DNA from: Nitrospirota bacterium
Lineage (GTDB): Bacteria > Nitrospirota > Thermodesulfovibrionia > Thermodesulfovibrionales > SM23-35
DNA: 16,124 bases
Direction of reading: 5' to 3'
Assembly (NCBI GenBank): GCA_029883145.1
Contig: JAOUJR010000007.1
Coordinates: 1-16,124 of the forward strand
This document shows, in pieces, positions 7,382-15,822 of the stretch. Position numbers and translations under genes: made by a program. Position 1 is the first letter of the stretch. Each line of letters starts with the position of its first letter. Below the pieces are notes generated by a model. It was not told the origin of the DNA and did no database searches. It saw only the letters and a program-made list of their open reading frames with translations.

Positions 7382-10300
7382 TTGGCAGAAGAGATATATA
7401 CCATTTTTCAGAGGCCAAAGAATCCAACGGATTTCGAGGCAATAAGGATTAAACTTGCTTCACCAGAAAAGATAAGAGAATGGTCTTACGGTGAGGTAAA
7501 AAAACCAGAGACGATAAATTATCGCACCTTCAAGCCGGAGAGAGATGGTCTTTTCTGTGCAAAGATTTTTGGGCCGGTAAAGGACTGGGAATGTATATGT
7601 GGCAAATACAAGCGGATGAAACATAGAGGGATTGTCTGTGATAAATGTGGAGTAGAGGTTGTGCAATCCAAAGTAAGGCGTGAGAGATTAGGACATATTG
7701 AACTTGCAAGTCCTGTCGCACATATTTGGTTTCTCAAAGGAGTGCCGAGCAGGATAGGGACATTACTCGATATGACGATGCGGCAACTGGAAAAGGTGCT
7801 CTATTTTGAAAGTTATGTGGTAGTAGACCCTGGTGACACACCTCTCAAGGAAAAAGAATTACTCAATGAGGACGAATATAAGAAAAGAACGTCAGAGTAT
7901 AGTTCAAGGTTTAAAGCAGGGATGGGGGCAGAGGCAATAAGAGAACTGCTCAGAAAGATTGACATTGAAGCCCTGACTACAGAGCTTAAGATAAAGATAA
8001 AAGAAGCATCATCCATTGGCGTGAAAAAGAAGTTCACAAAAAGGTTGAGGGTTGTGGAGGCGTTCAGAAAGTCTGAAAATGAACCAGAATGGATGATTAT
8101 GGATGTGATTCCGGTGTTACCTCCGGACCTCAGGCCACTTGTCCCGTTAGAAGGAGGTCGTTTTGCGACTTCTGACCTCAATGACCTTTATAGAAGAGTA
8201 ATAAATAGAAATAACAGGCTTAAGAGGCTGATGGAACTGAAGGCGCCAAGTATCATCATCAAAAATGAGAAAAGGATGCTCCAGGAGGCTGTTGATGCAC
8301 TTTTTGATAATGGAAGAAGAGGTAAAGTGCTGAAGACAACAACAAAAAGACCCCTTAAATCTCTGAGTGATATGATAAAAGGGAAACAGGGGCGATTCAG
8401 GCAAAATCTTTTAGGGAAACGTGTTGATTATTCAGGGAGGTCTGTTATTGTTGTAGGTCCTGAGCTCAAACTTCATCAATGTGGTCTTCCAAAAAGGATG
8501 GCGTTGGAGCTTTTTAAACCATTTGTATTCAACAAACTTGAGGCAAAGGGATTTGCAACTACAATTAAGGCAGCAAAGAAGCTTGTAGAAAAAGAAAGGC
8601 CTGAGGTGTGGGATGCCTTGGAAGAGGTGATCAGCGAACACCCGGTGCTTCTCAACCGTGCACCAACACTCCACAGGCTTGGTATCCAGGCATTTGATCC
8701 TGTTCTTGTTGAAGGGAAAGCAATAAAATTGCATCCCCTGGTATGCACTGCCTTTAATGCAGATTTTGATGGGGACCAGATGGCTGTTCATGTTCCCCTT
8801 TCGATAGAAGCTCAGATAGAAGCACGGGTTCTCATGATGTCTGTCAATAATATCTTATCTCCTGCGAATGGGAAACCAATAGTGGTTCCAACTCAAGATA
8901 TGGTCCTTGGAATTTATTATCTCATGAAGGAAAGAAAGGGTGCACTTGGTGAAAAATTAGCTGGACAGGAAATTGACAAAATTAAAGATCCTGCTGAGAA
9001 ACTCAAAGCAAAGTTGCAAGGGAAATATCCCAGCCCTGAAGATGTAAGGATTGCCTATGATTCTGGTCAGTTAAGCGAACATGCAAGAATAGAAGTAAGA
9101 ATTGACGGAGATTTTGTTGAGACAACAACAGGCAGGATTCTATTCAGTGAAATACTGCCCAGGCAAATCTCATTTTCGATGATAAATAAGGATATGACAA
9201 AGAAGGAGATCGGGAAGCTCATAGAGTACGCATATAAAAAAGCAGGTAAACGTGATACTGTTGTGTTCCTTGACAATCTCGAGAAACTTGGATTCCAGTA
9301 TGCGACAAAATCAGGTGTTTCGATATGCATGGATGATATGCATATTCCGTCTAAAAAGGCAGATCTCATACATAATGCAGAACAGGAAGTTATTGAGGTT
9401 CAAAGACAATACGCAGACGGCTTGATTACCCATGGTGAACGTTATAATAAAGTAATTGATATATGGGCAAATGTCACGGAGAAGATTGCTGATGAGATGA
9501 TGAAAGAACTTGGAGCTGAAGCAGGTAAACCTTTTTCTGAAGAAGAACTTAAAGAGAGAAGGTCATTCAATAGTGTCTTTATGATGGCTGATTCAGGTGC
9601 AAGAGGAAGCACTGCCCAGATGAGACAGCTTGCAGGCATGAGGGGATTAATGGCAAAACCTTCGGGAGAGATTATAGAAACACCGATCACCGCAAATTTC
9701 AGGGAAGGGTTATCTCCTTTACAGTACTTTATCTCCACACACGGGGCAAGAAAAGGTCTTGCCGATACAGCATTGAAGACTGCCAACTCAGGATATCTTA
9801 CAAGAAGGCTTGTTGACGTTGCACAGGATGTGATTATCATAGACAATGACTGCGGGACAGCAGATGGTATCACCGTGGTATCTCTCGTAGAAGGTGGTGA
9901 GATAATACAACCCCTTGAGGAAAGAATTCTTGGCAGAATCGCTGCCGAGGATATAAAGGACCCTATCACAAAAGAAATGATCGTGAAGAGGAATCATGAA
10001 ATAGACGAGGAATTTACACAAAAGATTATTGATGCAGGTATAGATAGGGTGAAGATAAGGTCGGTTCTCACGTGCCATTCGAAGTTTGGTGTCTGTAAAA
10101 AGTGTTATGGAAGGGATCTCGCAAGAGGTGAGCCTATCGAAACAGGTGAGGCAGTAGGAATTATTGCAGCTCAATCTATTGGTGAGCCAGGCACGCAGCT
10201 CACCATGAGGACTTTCCATATCGGCGGTGCAGCGTCAAAGATAGTAGAGAGGACGGTCCTTGAGGCAAAAAATCCCGGCACTATAAAGTTCATCAATATA

Positions 10301-11557
10301 AGTACAGTAAGAAACAGAGAAGGTCTTCTTGTGGTGATGAACAGAAATGGGAGCATCGCGGTGGCGGATTCAAAGGGCAGAGAAAGGGAGAAATATTCTG
10401 TTGTCTATGGAGCGAAACTTTTGGTTGAAAACGAACAAAAGATCGAGGTCGGACAGAGACTTGTTGAATGGGATCCGTATTCCACCCCGATACTCACAGA
10501 GCTTGGCGGGAAAGTAGCACTTGGCGATATTGTTGAGGGAATGACTGTCAAGGAAGAGGTCGATGAGACTACAGGTCTTTCACATAAAGTGATAATTGAC
10601 TATCCTGCGAATATGAGGCCAAGGATTTCGATCAAAGATGAGCACGGGAGAGTAACGCTCAAGATTCCGGGAATAAGTAATCTTGCGAGGTATCTCCTCC
10701 CCTCAGGTGCACACATACTTGTTGAGAAGAACGATACGGTTTCTCCGGGTGATATACTCGCAAAGATACCGAGAGAGACGACGAAGACAAAGGATATCAC
10801 CGGAGGTCTTCCAAGGGTCGCCGAGCTTTTCGAAGCAAGAAGGCCTAAGGAACAAGCGTTAGTCACAGAGATAGATGGCATGGTTGAATTTAGAGGTGCG
10901 CATAAGGGAATGCGGGTAGTGGTGGTGAAGGGAGGAGATGATGCAAGGGAGTACCTTGTACCAAAAGGGAAACATGTGAGTGTTCATGAAGGTGATTGGG
11001 TAAGAGCAGGAGAGCCGCTTATGGATGGAGCAGTAAATCCCCATAATATACTTGATATTCTTGGACCAAGGGAACTTCAGAGATATCTCGTTGATGAAGT
11101 CCAGAAGGTATACAGGCTTCAGGGCGTCTCGATTAATGATAAACATATTGAAGTGATTGTTCGGCAGATGATGAAGAAGGTGCGGATAGAAGACCCTGCA
11201 GATACAACATTCCTTGTGGGTGAGCAGGTTGACAGGTTGATCTTCCAGGAGGAGAATGCAAAAGTAAAGGCACAGGGTGGCAAGCCCGCTCAGGGAAAGC
11301 CACTCCTTCTTGGTATTACAAAGGCATCCCTGACAACAGACAGTTTTGTATCCTCAGCTTCATTCCAGGAGACCACAAGGGTTCTCACAGAGGCTGCTCT
11401 TAATGGTGCTGTGGATGAACTCAGGGGACTTAAAGAGAATGTGATTATGGGAAGGGTAATCCCAGCGGGAACAGGTATGTCAAAATATAAAAACACTTAT
11501 GTGAAGACAGAACTCCCATTACAACTACAACCTCCTGAAACTGCTCCTGAAAAATAA
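7382..11557 (+). CDS. rpoC: DNA-directed RNA polymerase subunit beta'
   Basis: This 1391-residue protein is a complete beta' subunit. Zinc-binding domain 1 uses C71, C73, C86 and C89. The catalytic NADFDGD motif is at 459-465, whose three aspartates hold the active-site magnesium. The second zinc site uses C824, C898, C905 and C908. The trigger loop begins at [16 protein letters not shown] (G934). Between the trigger-loop halves is an insertion of roughly 180 residues (about 955-1135), resuming at [17 protein letters not shown]. This matches the position of the SI3 insertion known from proteobacteria and some other Gram-negative phyla. The C-terminal omega-binding region ([23 protein letters not shown]) is intact. 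It starts at TTG 7382, 2 bases after rpoB, and no terminator is visible after its stop. Confidence 0.99.
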   Translation: MAEEIYTIFQRPKNPTDFEAIRIKLASPEKIREWSYGEVKKPETINYRTFKPERDGLFCAKIFGPVKDWECICGKYKRMKHRGIVCDKCGVEVVQSKVRRERLGHIELASPVAHIWFLKGVPSRIGTLLDMTMRQLEKVLYFESYVVVDPGDTPLKEKELLNEDEYKKRTSEYSSRFKAGMGAEAIRELLRKIDIEALTTELKIKIKEASSIGVKKKFTKRLRVVEAFRKSENEPEWMIMDVIPVLPPDLRPLVPLEGGRFATSDLNDLYRRVINRNNRLKRLMELKAPSIIIKNEKRMLQEAVDALFDNGRRGKVLKTTTKRPLKSLSDMIKGKQGRFRQNLLGKRVDYSGRSVIVVGPELKLHQCGLPKRMALELFKPFVFNKLEAKGFATTIKAAKKLVEKERPEVWDALEEVISEHPVLLNRAPTLHRLGIQAFDPVLVEGKAIKLHPLVCTAFNADFDGDQMAVHVPLSIEAQIEARVLMMSVNNILSPANGKPIVVPTQDMVLGIYYLMKERKGALGEKLAGQEIDKIKDPAEKLKAKLQGKYPSPEDVRIAYDSGQLSEHARIEVRIDGDFVETTTGRILFSEILPRQISFSMINKDMTKKEIGKLIEYAYKKAGKRDTVVFLDNLEKLGFQYATKSGVSICMDDMHIPSKKADLIHNAEQEVIEVQRQYADGLITHGERYNKVIDIWANVTEKIADEMMKELGAEAGKPFSEEELKERRSFNSVFMMADSGARGSTAQMRQLAGMRGLMAKPSGEIIETPITANFREGLSPLQYFISTHGARKGLADTALKTANSGYLTRRLVDVAQDVIIIDNDCGTADGITVVSLVEGGEIIQPLEERILGRIAAEDIKDPITKEMIVKRNHEIDEEFTQKIIDAGIDRVKIRSVLTCHSKFGVCKKCYGRDLARGEPIETGEAVGIIAAQSIGEPGTQLTMRTFHIGGAASKIVERTVLEAKNPGTIKFINISTVRNREGLLVVMNRNGSIAVADSKGREREKYSVVYGAKLLVENEQKIEVGQRLVEWDPYSTPILTELGGKVALGDIVEGMTVKEEVDETTGLSHKVIIDYPANMRPRISIKDEHGRVTLKIPGISNLARYLLPSGAHILVEKNDTVSPGDILAKIPRETTKTKDITGGLPRVAELFEARRPKEQALVTEIDGMVEFRGAHKGMRVVVVKGGDDAREYLVPKGKHVSVHEGDWVRAGEPLMDGAVNPHNILDILGPRELQRYLVDEVQKVYRLQGVSINDKHIEVIVRQMMKKVRIEDPADTTFLVGEQVDRLIFQEENAKVKAQGGKPAQGKPLLLGITKASLTTDSFVSSASFQETTRVLTEAALNGAVDELRGLKENVIMGRVIPAGTGMSKYKNTYVKTELPLQLQPPETAPEK

Positions 11558-11569
11558 GAATATCATTTT

Positions 11570-12043
11570 ATGTCTGATGCCCCACATGATGTACGTTTCC
11601 TTGCAGACGTTATGCTTGGTCGGCTCGCGAGATGGTTAAGGCTTTTGGGATTTGACACATTATATTATAATGACATAAGCGACAACAGACTTCTCAGGAT
11701 TGCTAAGGAACAGGAAAGGGTTATCTTAACAAGAGATACACACCTTATAAAGATAAAAGGGATTAAGGAGTATCTCCTGATAAAAGCAAATGATTCCTTT
11801 GCACAACTCCTTGAAGTAATTGATACATTCAAACTCACATATTTTAATCTTCTGAGCAGATGCGTGAAATGCAACGGAATGCTCACAAGGATTTTAGATA
11901 AGAATGAGATAAAGGACTTTGTTCCTGAGTTTGTTTTTCTTCAATTCAATCTTTTTTTAAGATGTAGTGACTGTGGCAAGGTATACTGGGAAGGGACCCA
12001 CCCCGGAAAATTCAGAGAGAAGCTCACCGAGGTTTTAAAATGA
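11570..12043 (+). CDS. Mut7-C-type RNase domain protein with zinc ribbon
   Basis: This 157-residue protein matches the Mut7-C RNase family, a PIN-like fold first noted at the C-terminus of Mut7-type exonucleases. The N-terminal part shows RFLADVMLGRLARWLRLLGFD with D13, then NDISD and the TRD motif with D56, the acidic residues expected of a PIN-like metal site. A C-terminal zinc ribbon uses C98, C101, C132 and C135, followed by the family-typical YWEGTHPGKF. The expected role is single-strand RNA cleavage or RNA binding in the cytoplasm; the target is unknown. The ATG lies 12 bases after rpoC, with no strong ribosome-binding site and no terminator between them, so it is likely co-transcribed with RNA polymerase. 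Family assignment is firm, function inferred. Confidence 0.85.
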   Translation: MSDAPHDVRFLADVMLGRLARWLRLLGFDTLYYNDISDNRLLRIAKEQERVILTRDTHLIKIKGIKEYLLIKANDSFAQLLEVIDTFKLTYFNLLSRCVKCNGMLTRILDKNEIKDFVPEFVFLQFNLFLRCSDCGKVYWEGTHPGKFREKLTEVLK

Positions 12044-12109
12044 ATGCACGTAAGTTTATTTCATCAGACACACAATGTTTTTTTGTAACCTGTTCGTGAA
12101 ACATATGGA

Positions 12110-12952
12110 ATGATAACTCCTGTTAAAAAGGATTACATTACCACTCATGCATATGTGCCTGAACATCTTCCAGGATATGTGAATACAATATCCCAGACTG
12201 AGCCGTACCTGTTCAGGGATTATCTCTGTTATTACGGAAAAGGAACACTTATCTTTATCGGGTATCCGTTAAAGGAACCTTTTGATGAGAGCGTAGCAAG
12301 GGAAACGCTCAGTAGTGCAATAAAAAAATATGATCCTGAGTATGTGTCACTCATCACACCAGTTGCTTTGATACCGAGAGACAGTTGTGATAAAAATAAT
12401 TCTGACCACTACTACAAAATTGACCTTTATCATTTCAATGTAAATCAAAAGTTGAGAAATATGATAAAGCGGGCATCCAGAGAATTATATAGTGAAAAAA
12501 GGCAGGAACTGAGCAATGAACACACACAATTAATTCTGGAATTTTTAAGCTCTCATAACGTTGATGACGCGACACGTTCCATACTTGAGAGGATTCCGCA
12601 ATACGTTTCTTCTGTTGAAACAGCTCATGTCTTTAGTGCAAGGAATAAAGCAGGAAGACTGATTGCCTTTGATATTGTTGAGTTTGGTGCAAAAAATTAT
12701 GCTTTTTATATGTTTAATTTTGTGTCACATCAACATTATGTTCCGGGAGCATCAGATTTTCTTATCTATGAAGTGGTAAGAGTTGCACAAGAACAGGGAA
12801 AGTCCTCCATTAATCTTGGGCTTGGTATTCACAGAGGAATCATTTTTTTCAAGAGGAAATGGGGAGGAATACCATTTCTTCCATACGAATTCTGCTTTTA
12901 TCAGCGTAGCCATAGAAATAAGCTGAAATACTTGTTTGAAAAATTTTCATGA
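12110..12952 (+). CDS. GNAT/FemAB-like acyltransferase-fold protein, tandem copy 1
   Basis: I do not recognise a named gene. The 280-residue protein ends with a pattern typical of the GNAT-like fold of FemAB-type aminoacyl/acyltransferases. A helix, VPGASDFLIYEVVRVAQEQG, is followed by SINLGLG (I234 onward) and then FKRKWGG at 247-253, similar to the FKxxFGG ending of such enzymes. An N-terminal half containing THAYVPEH and LIFIGYPL could be a second, degenerate GNAT-like lobe. No signal peptide or membrane segment is visible, so it is probably cytoplasmic. The following gene is a clear paralog: by eye about 44% identical over the first 59 residues and about 60% over the FKxKWGG region. The start is supported by the matching N-terminus of that copy. 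The ribosome-binding site is weak. Substrate is unknown. Confidence 0.65.
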   Translation: MITPVKKDYITTHAYVPEHLPGYVNTISQTEPYLFRDYLCYYGKGTLIFIGYPLKEPFDESVARETLSSAIKKYDPEYVSLITPVALIPRDSCDKNNSDHYYKIDLYHFNVNQKLRNMIKRASRELYSEKRQELSNEHTQLILEFLSSHNVDDATRSILERIPQYVSSVETAHVFSARNKAGRLIAFDIVEFGAKNYAFYMFNFVSHQHYVPGASDFLIYEVVRVAQEQGKSSINLGLGIHRGIIFFKRKWGGIPFLPYEFCFYQRSHRNKLKYLFEKFS

Positions 12953-13799
12953 TATCTGCCGAACAGAAAAAATATATATTACACAGGGCTTATGTGCCAG
13001 AGCACATAGTAAGTTTAATGGCTCTTCTATCAAAAGGAGAACCATTTCTCATAGAAGATTATATCTACTTCAGGAAAGACAACTGGCTCATTTTCATCGG
13101 CTATCCATTAGAGCAGCATTTCGTCACAAGAGATTTTGAAAAAATGTTAAATGAGGTCATTCAACGATTAAAACCAGAATATACATGGTTTATCGCACCA
13201 GAAGTGCCTTCTTCATTTGCAAGAGCCTGTCAGGAAAGAGAGAGTGACCAGTACTACAGGGTCGATTTAGAGAGAATAAAAATAGAAAAATTTTTGAGGC
13301 GTGTAGTTGAGAAGGCATACAGGGAATTATCTGTTGAGAGGGAGATGGAAATAGGAAAAGAACACGAAGAACTTATCGATGAGTTCATAAGAAGAGAGAA
13401 GCTCACTCCTCGGGTCAGAGAACTATTTCTGAGTATGCCGGAATATATTCCTCGCTCAGATACTGCTGTTGTGTTAAACACCCGGGATAAAAAAAGAATT
13501 TATCAGCATTTTATATCATTGAACTCGCTGCAGAAAACTTTGCAACATATGTGATTGGTTGCCATTCCAAAAAAAACTATGTTCCTCATGCATCTGATCT
13601 TTTATTTTTTGAGATGCTCACTCTTGCAAAAGAGTATGGCAAGAACTATATTAATTTAGGACTTGGTGTCAATGAAGGGATAAGGAGATTCAAGGAGAAA
13701 TGGGGCGGCGTTCCATTTCTCAGATACGAATTTTGTGAGTACCGGATAAGGTATTCTGCCACAATGAGATTTCTTCGAGCCCTTGAATTGAAACAATGA
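12949..13799 (+). pseudogene. GNAT/FemAB-like acyltransferase-fold protein, tandem copy 2, frameshifted
   Basis: This is a paralog of the preceding gene, sharing AYVPEH, LIFIGYPL, EYGKNYINLGLG and FKEKWGG. It starts at an ATG overlapping the previous stop (ATGA). The frame runs from 12949 to 13554, but homology leaves that frame at the A7 run 13489-13495 after D180. It continues in the -1 frame with AFYIIELAAENFATYVIGCH through to the stop at 13797-13799. One added A would restore a 283-residue protein that aligns end to end with copy 1, with FKEKWGG at 248-254. The remaining codons look conserved, so the break is recent, a sequence error, or a site of polymerase or ribosome slippage on A7. 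Without repair, the first product lacks the conserved C-terminal motif. Function is unknown. Confidence 0.7.
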
Positions 13800-14628
13800 A
13801 TCTTTGCAGTCTTTTTACGAAAGAACGAGAACTCAAGATGATATGGAAGCTCGAGAAGGATGGGAAGGTCTCGTTTCTTGCAGGTACCGCACATTTCTTT
13901 CCCTTTAGTTTCAAGAAATCCCTCACGATATATATACGTGGTGTTAATACGGTCCTCTTAGAAGGTCCCCTGGATGAAAACAGCATGAGCAGGGTTTTGG
14001 ATAGCGGGTTAGAAACGAGAATGTATCGAACCTCTATGAGGCCTTAGATTCTGAAACAATCAATCAAATTAATAAAGTATTCGCTCATCCGAGAAAGGGT
14101 CTCAGCTCATTTGCCTCTTACGGGGACACATTTAAACCAAAGGCTAAAGATTTTATGTACTCTCTTTCAGCGTTAAAACCCTGGATGGCCTTCTTTTCCA
14201 TCTGGTTAAGCTATTTGGAGAAAAGGGGCTGGAGGTACAAGATGGATGTGGATGCTCTTACCATAGCACAACAACTTGGAAAGGATATCCACTTCCTCGA
14301 GCAGATAGAAGAACAACTTGAGGCATTGGACAGTATACCCCTTGCGAGAATTGTGCAGTTTCTCAAAAAGATACGACACTGGAATACCTATGCGGGAGTG
14401 TATGTGAAGTACTATTTAAAGGGGGATTTAGAGCATTTGATGTCTGTTGCGAAAGATTTCCCAAGCCGTTGCGAGTCTGTCATAGACAAGCGTGACCATG
14501 TTCTCTATGAGCGGATGCGGGTTTTCTTCGAAAAGGGGAATGCGATAGCCTTTGTGGGAGCACCGCACGTGAAGGAGATTAAAAAGATGCTTTTCAGAGA
14601 CGGATATGAAGTGGCTCAATTATTTTAG
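13796..14628 (+). pseudogene. TraB/GumN-family protein, frameshifted
   Basis: The ATG at 13796 overlaps the previous stop by ATGA. Frame 1 runs to TAG at 14045-14047 and contains SFLAGTAHFFPF (GTAH, H33) and NTVLLEGPL (E56). Homology continues in the -1 frame from about 14013 with NENVSNLYEALD, then LKPWMAFFSIWLSYLEKRGW, KMDVDALTIAQQLGK, FLEQIEEQLEALDS and FVGAPHVKEIKKML, ending at 14626-14628. One extra A at 14013-14015 gives a 277-residue protein with H258 in GAPH. Paired GxxH motifs plus the LExxxEQL segment are typical of TraB/GumN proteins, related to the Tiki metalloprotease fold. Both histidine motifs are needed for a metal site, and the break separates them. No signal peptide is evident. 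A downstream ATG at 13838 is an alternative start. Confidence 0.7.
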
Positions 14629-15712
14629 ATTCTCGAGGCAAAAACCAAAACACAAACCTTATTCTGCGTGGCAGATTGAGCTTACGACACGATGTCCCCT
14701 CAAATGTAGAATGTGTATCAGAGATAGAGCTAAAGAGTGGCATGGTAACGATATGAACATAGATAATTTCAAAAAGCTCATCCCTTATTTAAAAGATGTT
14801 GAGACTATAATTCTTGAAGGATGGGGTGAGTCATTACTGCATAAAAATCTCATTGAGGCAATACACTTAGTAAAAGGAGAGGGAGGACCTCGGGTTGGGT
14901 TTGTCACAAGCGGGAAAGGGCTGAATGAAGACTCTATTACTGAACTCATCAACGCAAAAGTTGATTTTATCGGTTTTTCTTTTGCAGGCGCTACAGATTG
15001 GACACACGATTCAATAAGGGTAAACTCGGATTTTAAAATGCTTATTGATGCAATTCTCAGTTTTAATGAGATTAAGGCGAGCAGGAAACTCGATGCACCA
15101 CGATTACACATTGTATACCTCATGCTCAAAGAAAATATTTTTGAAGTCCCTATGTTATTGGGAATTTCAAAAGCTATCGGGATAGAAGAGGTAGTGCTGA
15201 TAAATTTAATCCACGTGACAAACAGATGGCAGGATGAACAGAAAGTATTTACCTGCACAGAAAAAGAGAGTTACGAAGAAGTCATGAAGGAAGTGGTAAT
15301 GAAAGCTCAGGAATTAAAAATAAAGCTCAGACTCCCTTCTTTGTCACCGAAGGATGTACCGGTGTGTGAAGAGAATCCTTTAAGGAATCTTTATATATCG
15401 ATAGAAGGAGAAGTATCCCCCTGTGTCTATCTTTATCCACCAATTCCATCACCGTTTAAAAGAATATTCTGCGAGAATGAATATCATATTGAAAAAGTGA
15501 GTTTTGGAAATATCTTTAAAGAGACTTTTGACACAATATGGAACAATAAAAAATATAGTGAGTTTAGAAAGTGTTTTATGCTCAGAAAGAGAAGATTCGA
15601 AGAAATATATTCTTATCACTGGGACATTGAAAGGCTCAAAAGATTGAGGATGTCACCTTTACCAGAGCCTCCCGAGCATTGTAAGACATGTCATAAAATG
15701 CTTGGTTTGTAA
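14606..15712 (+). CDS. Radical SAM/SPASM-domain protein
   Basis: This 368-residue protein carries the radical SAM cluster motif C30-PLK-C34-RM-C37 after WQIELTTRC, so it should cleave S-adenosylmethionine with a [4Fe-4S] cluster. GWGESLLH corresponds to the glycine-rich SAM-binding strand, usually GGEP-like. The C-terminal region resembles SPASM: C254, then G with C273 four residues on (GEVSPC), followed by FGNIFKETFDTIWNNKKYSEFRK, C323 and a final C359/C362 pair, which could bind auxiliary Fe-S clusters. SPASM enzymes include peptide maturases and sulfatase-activating enzymes, but none of these can be assigned. The start overlaps the TraB-like gene by 23 bases, so the two are probably coupled. 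An intact frame here, right after two broken ones, suggests selection is still acting. No precursor peptide is obvious nearby. Confidence 0.85.
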   Translation: MKWLNYFRFSRQKPKHKPYSAWQIELTTRCPLKCRMCIRDRAKEWHGNDMNIDNFKKLIPYLKDVETIILEGWGESLLHKNLIEAIHLVKGEGGPRVGFVTSGKGLNEDSITELINAKVDFIGFSFAGATDWTHDSIRVNSDFKMLIDAILSFNEIKASRKLDAPRLHIVYLMLKENIFEVPMLLGISKAIGIEEVVLINLIHVTNRWQDEQKVFTCTEKESYEEVMKEVVMKAQELKIKLRLPSLSPKDVPVCEENPLRNLYISIEGEVSPCVYLYPPIPSPFKRIFCENEYHIEKVSFGNIFKETFDTIWNNKKYSEFRKCFMLRKRRFEEIYSYHWDIERLKRLRMSPLPEPPEHCKTCHKMLGL

Positions 15713-15718
15713 ACAGAA

Positions 15719-15806
15719 AGTCATTGCGAGTGGAGCAAAGCAATCTTAAAAGATTAGTACTGAGCTAACGAGATTGCTTCGGGGACTGCATCCCCTCGCA
15801 ATGACT
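15719..15806. repeat. Imperfect inverted repeat between convergent genes
   Basis: AGTCATTGCGAG (15719-15730) is perfectly inverted as CTCGCAATGACT (15795-15806). Inside it, AAGCAATCT (15738-15746) is inverted as AGATTGCTT (15771-15779), and GGGGA/TCCCC (15781-15785/15791-15795) forms a small extra hairpin. The element fills the spacer between the radical SAM gene and the opposite-strand ATPase gene. It could fold in RNA from both directions and serve as a bidirectional terminator. The structure resembles the short GTCATTGCGAG-bounded palindromic repeats I recall from many environmental genomes, possibly MITE-like; that recollection needs a search. No transposase is present. Confidence 0.75.
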
Positions 15807-15822
15807 GGCAAATTAGACAGCT

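Noticed and set aside
9442..9969. 175-codon ORF on the - strand inside rpoC
   Set aside because: It is a shadow frame opposite conserved beta' sequence, with no ribosome-binding site or recognisable domain.
12077..12084. T7 run after the Mut7-C gene as a possible intrinsic terminator
   Set aside because: No stem-loop could be formed immediately upstream, so it is only a T-rich stretch.
12936..13139. 67-codon + strand ORF across the GNAT copy 1/copy 2 junction
   Set aside because: It is in another frame from both well-supported paralogs and has no family similarity.
13551..13799. Independent 82-residue gene starting at ATG 13551
   Set aside because: It aligns with the C-terminal part of GNAT copy 1 and is continuous with the upstream fragment once one A is added, so it is part of the same gene.
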